From JAOPZW01 sp036555665 (GTDB lineage: Bacteria; Actinomycetota; Thermoleophilia; Solirubrobacterales; Solirubrobacteraceae): DNA of 64,000 nucleotides. A program made the position numbers and the translations under genes. The stretch covers positions 3,421 through 67,420 of the forward strand of contig DATBKW010000373.1 of assembly GCA_036555665.1 (NCBI GenBank), read 5' to 3'. Numbering within the stretch: the first letter of the stretch is position 1; each line of letters begins with the position of its first letter. Of the stretch, positions 60,925-64,000 are shown piece after piece. A model generated the notes under the pieces. The model ran no database searches. It was given only the letters and a program-made list of their open reading frames with translations, and had not been told where the DNA came from.

Positions 60925-62094
60925 ATGGCCACCGATTTCTATCTGCTCGACGAGCGCCTGACCGACGAGGAGCGCGCGATCCGCGACCGCCTGCGCGCGT
61001 TCTGCGACCGCGAGGTCACGCCGATCATCAACAGCTACTGGGAGCGAGCCGAGTTCCCGTTCGAGCTCGTGCCGAAGATGGCCGAGCTGGGGCTCGCCGG
61101 CGGCGTCATCGAGGGCTACGGCTGCCCGGGGATGAGCGCCACCGCGGCGGGGATCGTGAGCATGGAGTGGGCGCGGGCCGACGGCAGCATCGGCACCTTC
61201 TTCGGCGTGCACTCCAACCTCGCCATGCAGACGATCCACCTGCTCGGCTCCGAGGAGCAGCGCGAGCGCTGGCTGCCGCCGATGGCCGCGCTGGAGGCGA
61301 TCGGCGCCTTCGGCCTCACCGAGCCCGACCATGGCTCGGACGCGGTCGCGCTGGAGACCAGCGCGCGGCGCGACGGCAACCAGTTCGTCCTCGACGGGGC
61401 CAAGAAATGGATTGGCAACGCCTCGTTCGCCGACGTGACGATCATCTGGGCCCGCGGCGAGGACGGCAAGGTCGGCGGCTACCTCGTGGAGAAGGGCGCG
61501 CCGGGCTTCCACACGGAGGTCATCACCGGCAAGACCTCGCTGCGCGCGGTCTGGCAGGCCGAGATCACGCTCGACGGCGTGCGCGTGCCGGCGGAGAGCA
61601 GGCTGCCCGGGTGCGGCAGCTTCCGCGACGTCGCCCGGGTGCTGACCCTCACGCGCTACACGGTGGCCTGGCGCGCGCTCGGCGTCGCGCTCGCGGCCTA
61701 TGAGGCGGCGCTCGGCTACGCCAAGGAGCGCCGCCAGTTCGGCCGCCCGCTGGCCTCGTTCCAGCTCGTGCAGGACAAGCTGAGCCGGATGCTCGGCGAG
61801 ATCACGGCCATGCAGCTGCTGTGCCTGCGCCTCAGCGAGCTGGCCGGCGACGGCCGCCTCACCGCGGGCATGGCCTCGCTGGCCAAGATGAACCACGCCG
61901 CCAAGGCGCGCCAGATCGTCGCCGACGCGCGCGACATCCTCGGCGGCAACGGCATCCTGCTCGCCCACCACGTCGCCCGCCACCACGCCGACATGGAAGC
62001 GGTCTTCACGTTCGAGGGCACCGACAGCATCCAGTCGCTCATCGTCGGGCGCGAGATCACCGGCGAGCAGGCGATCGCCCCGTCGCGGAGCTAG
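60925..62094 (+). CDS. acyl-CoA dehydrogenase, glutaryl-CoA dehydrogenase-like
   Basis: The 389-residue flavoprotein has LTEPDHGSD, GAKKWIGNASFADV, RQFGRPLASFQLVQDKL and the catalytic glutamate in FEGTDSIQSLIVGREITG, placing it in the glutaryl-CoA dehydrogenase-like group of the ACAD family. The family oxidises acyl-CoA to enoyl-CoA; glutaryl-CoA dehydrogenases also decarboxylate. Substrate is not proven. ATG 60925 is used. Its TAG stop (62092-62094) lies within the terminal repeat of the palindromic element at 62091-62257. Confidence 0.9.
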   Translation: MATDFYLLDERLTDEERAIRDRLRAFCDREVTPIINSYWERAEFPFELVPKMAELGLAGGVIEGYGCPGMSATAAGIVSMEWARADGSIGTFFGVHSNLAMQTIHLLGSEEQRERWLPPMAALEAIGAFGLTEPDHGSDAVALETSARRDGNQFVLDGAKKWIGNASFADVTIIWARGEDGKVGGYLVEKGAPGFHTEVITGKTSLRAVWQAEITLDGVRVPAESRLPGCGSFRDVARVLTLTRYTVAWRALGVALAAYEAALGYAKERRQFGRPLASFQLVQDKLSRMLGEITAMQLLCLRLSELAGDGRLTAGMASLAKMNHAAKARQIVADARDILGGNGILLAHHVARHHADMEAVFTFEGTDSIQSLIVGREITGEQAIAPSRS

Positions 62095-62257
62095 TGGGCC
62101 TTCTCGCAACGTTTCACCGGAAACCCCGGGCGCCGATCACCGCCAGGCGGCGTCCTCGACCCTCGAAATGCCTCGGCATTCCTTCGGGTCTGCGTCCTTG
62201 CCGGATCGGCGCCGCCGGCCGCCGTTACCGGTCAAACGTTACGAGAAGACCCACTAG
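62091..62257. repeat. 167-bp imperfect palindromic element with 30-bp terminal inverted repeats
   Basis: 62091-62120 and 62228-62257 are 30-base inverted repeats with 27 matches (ends CTAGTGGG/CCCACTAG). Inside, GGCGCCGATC (about 62129) pairs perfectly with GATCGGCGCC (about 62204), and near the centre AATGCC pairs with GGCATT, with GACCC/GGGTC further out, so the whole unit folds as a long hairpin on either strand. It fills the gap between convergent genes and its terminal CTAG contains the TAG stop of each. CTAG at both ends could be a target-site duplication, making it MITE-like; a bidirectional terminator is the alternative. No ORF is encoded. Confidence 0.7.
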
Positions 62258-64000
62258 ACGACCCGCTGCAGGTGCCGGAACGGCTTGCCGCCGCGCAGCT
62301 CGCGCACGACCTGGTCGAGCATGCCCTCGTCCTCGAGCTGGCGGCCGTCGGTGACGGCGGCGATGAGGCCGCGCTTGCGCTGGATGACGGCCGCCATCGT
62401 CTCGTCGACCGTCTCGGCGGCGAGCAGGTACCAGGCGGTGACCGCGTCGCGCTGGCCGATGCGATGGCAGCGGTCCTCGGCCTGGTCGTGCAGGGCCGGC
62501 GTCCACTCGAGCTCGAGGAAGGCGACGTTGGACGCGCGGGTGAGCGTGATGCCCTGCGCGCCGACGCGGGTGGCCGCGATGATGAGCTGCGGGCCGTCGG
62601 GGTCCTGGAAGGCGCGCACGGCCTCGTCGCGCTCGATGATCGTGTCGCGGCCCATGATGTGCAGCGCGTGCGGGAAGCGCTCGAGCACCGCGGTCTGGAC
62701 CTCGACGTGGCGGGCGAAGACGACGAGCGGCTCGCCCGAGGCCAGGAAGTCGTGAATCCAGGCCAGCGCGGAGTGCAGCTTGCCGCGCGCGGCCAGCCGC
62801 TGCAGCGTGCCGATCTGCGCCAGGCGCTCGGCGCGCAGCGTGGCCGCGATGCGCGCGTTGAGCTCGCGCAGGTCCAGCGGCTGCTCGCGCAGCCAGGCGA
62901 TGACGTCCTGCTCGGCGAGGCGGTACTCGCGCTCGTTGTCGAGCTCGACCGGCACGACGACCTGGCGCTTGGCCGGGAGTTGGGGGAGGACCTCGGTCTT
63001 CAGCCGGCGCACGAAGCAGCGCCGGCGCAGGTGCCAGTGCAGACGCTCCTCGGAGAGCCGGCCGCGGAACTGGCGCTTGAAGCGCGCGCCCGAGCCGAAG
63101 TCCTCCAGGCGGCCGAGCACGCGCAGCTGGCTGATGAGCTCGTCGGCGTGGTTGAGCACCGGCGTGCCGGTCAGCGCGAGGCGCAGGCCGTCCGGCCCGA
63201 TGCCCTCGGCCAGGCGGCGCACCGCCTGCGTGCGCTTGGCCTGCGGGTTCTTGCACAGATGCGATTCGTCGACGACCAGCGCGCCGGGGTGCAGGCGCGC
63301 GAGCGCCTCGCGGTGGGCGGCGACGATCTCGTAGTTGAGGATCGTGATCTCGGCGGTCGGCGGCACCGGGACGCGCCCGTGGATGACCGCGACCGAGCGG
63401 TGTGGCAGCCAGCGCTGCGTCTCGCGCTGCCAGTTGAGCTTCAGCGACGCCGGACAGACGACGACGGCCGGATAGGCGTCGTCGGCCTCGAGCGTGGCGA
63501 GCGCTTCGACCGTCTTGCCGAGGCCCTGCTCGTCGGCGAGGAAGACGCGCCGCGCGGCGAGCGCGTAACGCACGCCCGCCCACTGGAAGGGCGCGAGCTC
63601 GCCGCCGAGCACGTCGGCGACCTCGGCGATCGGCTCGCCGGTGGTGGCGCGCGAGGCGCGGATCGCCTCGAGCGCCGCGTCGTGCTCGGCGCGCAGCTCG
63701 GCCAGCTCCTCGGCGGCCGCGCCGTCGACCGCGACGCCGTGCAGAGCGAGGAAGGCGTCGAGCGGCTCGACGATCCACGGGTCGATGGGGAGCGTGCGCC
63801 CCACTTCGCCCGACCCGGGCAGCGCGTCGAACGCGGCGCCGACGTCGGGGTCCCAGAGAACGTCGAGGCGCAGGAAGGTGCCGTCGATCGTCTCGCTGAC
63901 CGCCAGCCGCGCCGGCGGCGGGTCCTCGCCGCGCTCCAGAGCGGCCAGGCAGCGCCGGGCGCCCGGGTCCAGGCGCGCGCCGCCGAGGTCGGCCAGGGCC
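62254..64000 (-). CDS. SNF2-family helicase, C-terminal part (5' end outside window)
   Basis: The frame is open to the right edge, so the 582 visible codons are the C-terminal part. The SNF2 motor is complete: motif I DEQGLGKTVEAL, motif II VVDESHLCKN (DESH), motif III LTGTPVLN, IV-VI ATRVGAQGITLTRAS and DRCHRIGQRDAV, as in SMARCAL1/HARP-like or RapA-like ATP-dependent DNA remodellers. Upstream residues (RLDVLWDPDVGAAFDALPGSGE) are an N-terminal domain. GTG 63804 would be an internal start but the frame continues through it. Its TAG stop (62254-62256 complement) lies in the right repeat of the palindromic element. Confidence 0.9.
   Translation of the reverse strand, partial: ALADLGGARLDPGARRCLAALERGEDPPPARLAVSETIDGTFLRLDVLWDPDVGAAFDALPGSGEVGRTLPIDPWIVEPLDAFLALHGVAVDGAAAEELAELRAEHDAALEAIRASRATTGEPIAEVADVLGGELAPFQWAGVRYALAARRVFLADEQGLGKTVEALATLEADDAYPAVVVCPASLKLNWQRETQRWLPHRSVAVIHGRVPVPPTAEITILNYEIVAAHREALARLHPGALVVDESHLCKNPQAKRTQAVRRLAEGIGPDGLRLALTGTPVLNHADELISQLRVLGRLEDFGSGARFKRQFRGRLSEERLHWHLRRRCFVRRLKTEVLPQLPAKRQVVVPVELDNEREYRLAEQDVIAWLREQPLDLRELNARIAATLRAERLAQIGTLQRLAARGKLHSALAWIHDFLASGEPLVVFARHVEVQTAVLERFPHALHIMGRDTIIERDEAVRAFQDPDGPQLIIAATRVGAQGITLTRASNVAFLELEWTPALHDQAEDRCHRIGQRDAVTAWYLLAAETVDETMAAVIQRKRGLIAAVTDGRQLEDEGMLDQVVRELRGGKPFRHLQRVV

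Overview
The window is high-GC DNA (roughly 70% or more by eye) with GTG, TTG and ATG starts, many 4-base GTGA or ATGA stop/start overlaps, and almost no non-coding sequence. The gene content fits an actinobacterium: a PAC2-family protein, a DUF2342-type zinc metalloprotease, a seven-iron-type ferredoxin, a BldC-like HTH protein, a polyprenol-phosphate-mannose-type synthase and many MerR-like regulators. By inference it is probably a member of the Thermoleophilia/Solirubrobacterales, but no rRNA or tRNA gene is present to prove this. Nothing looks like a prophage or integrated plasmid. No CRISPR array, rRNA, tRNA or IS transposase was seen, and no intergenic stretch exceeds about 250 bases.

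Layout. 1-7.3 kb: end of an aldehyde dehydrogenase, a cyclase-family hydrolase, an exported GH2 glycosidase behind a mini-ORF, then a minus operon (lipoprotein, degenerate alpha/beta hydrolase, fumC) and a MATE exporter. 7.3-14.4 kb: regulators, including a membrane HD-GYP protein, two paralogous CarH-like MerR proteins flanking a zinc-ribbon protein, and a MarR. 14.4-19.7 kb: ileS with the altered GxHH signature, a zinc-ribbon/prepilin/toxin-like fusion gene, a strong terminator, an alkyltransferase-like protein and trxA. 19.7-31.5 kb: a prenyl-phosphate glycosyltransferase, PolX, an otsB/GT4 cluster behind a LytTR regulator and a truncated LytS-like kinase, a multi-PAS hybrid kinase, a YhaM-like nuclease and a PAC2 protein. 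31.6-35.6 kb: an Lrp regulator divergent from cystathionine beta- and gamma-synthase. 35.6-45 kb: an ABC exporter, a UvrD-like helicase-nuclease, an IMPase-like phosphatase, a metalloprotease, a Lys/Ala-rich coiled-coil protein and an Mrp ATPase. 45-53 kb: exported proteins (FG-GAP, CHAP, collagen-like), an ArsR/VOC/flavoprotein cluster, and a MerR/ferredoxin redox unit. 53-64 kb: SDR/MDR dehydrogenases, a DUF4097/histidine kinase/solute-binding-protein operon, an acyl-CoA ligase and dehydrogenase, a 167-bp palindromic element, and a SNF2 helicase running off the right edge.

Cooperation. The clearest functional units are transsulfuration (cbs-metB with Lrp), trehalose or glycan metabolism behind the LytTR pair, the MerR-controlled ferredoxin operon with its typical 19-bp-spacer promoter, and the tightly overlapped DUF4097-kinase-binding-protein operon, which has no response regulator or permease beside it. 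The most unusual item is the gene at 17641-18696. It joins an apparently complete CPxC zinc ribbon, a type IV prepilin cleavage and membrane segment, a linker, a domain resembling CdiA/Rhs-type toxin nucleases, and a proline-rich tail. The second is the 167-bp palindrome at 62091-62257, whose ends supply the stop codons of both flanking genes.
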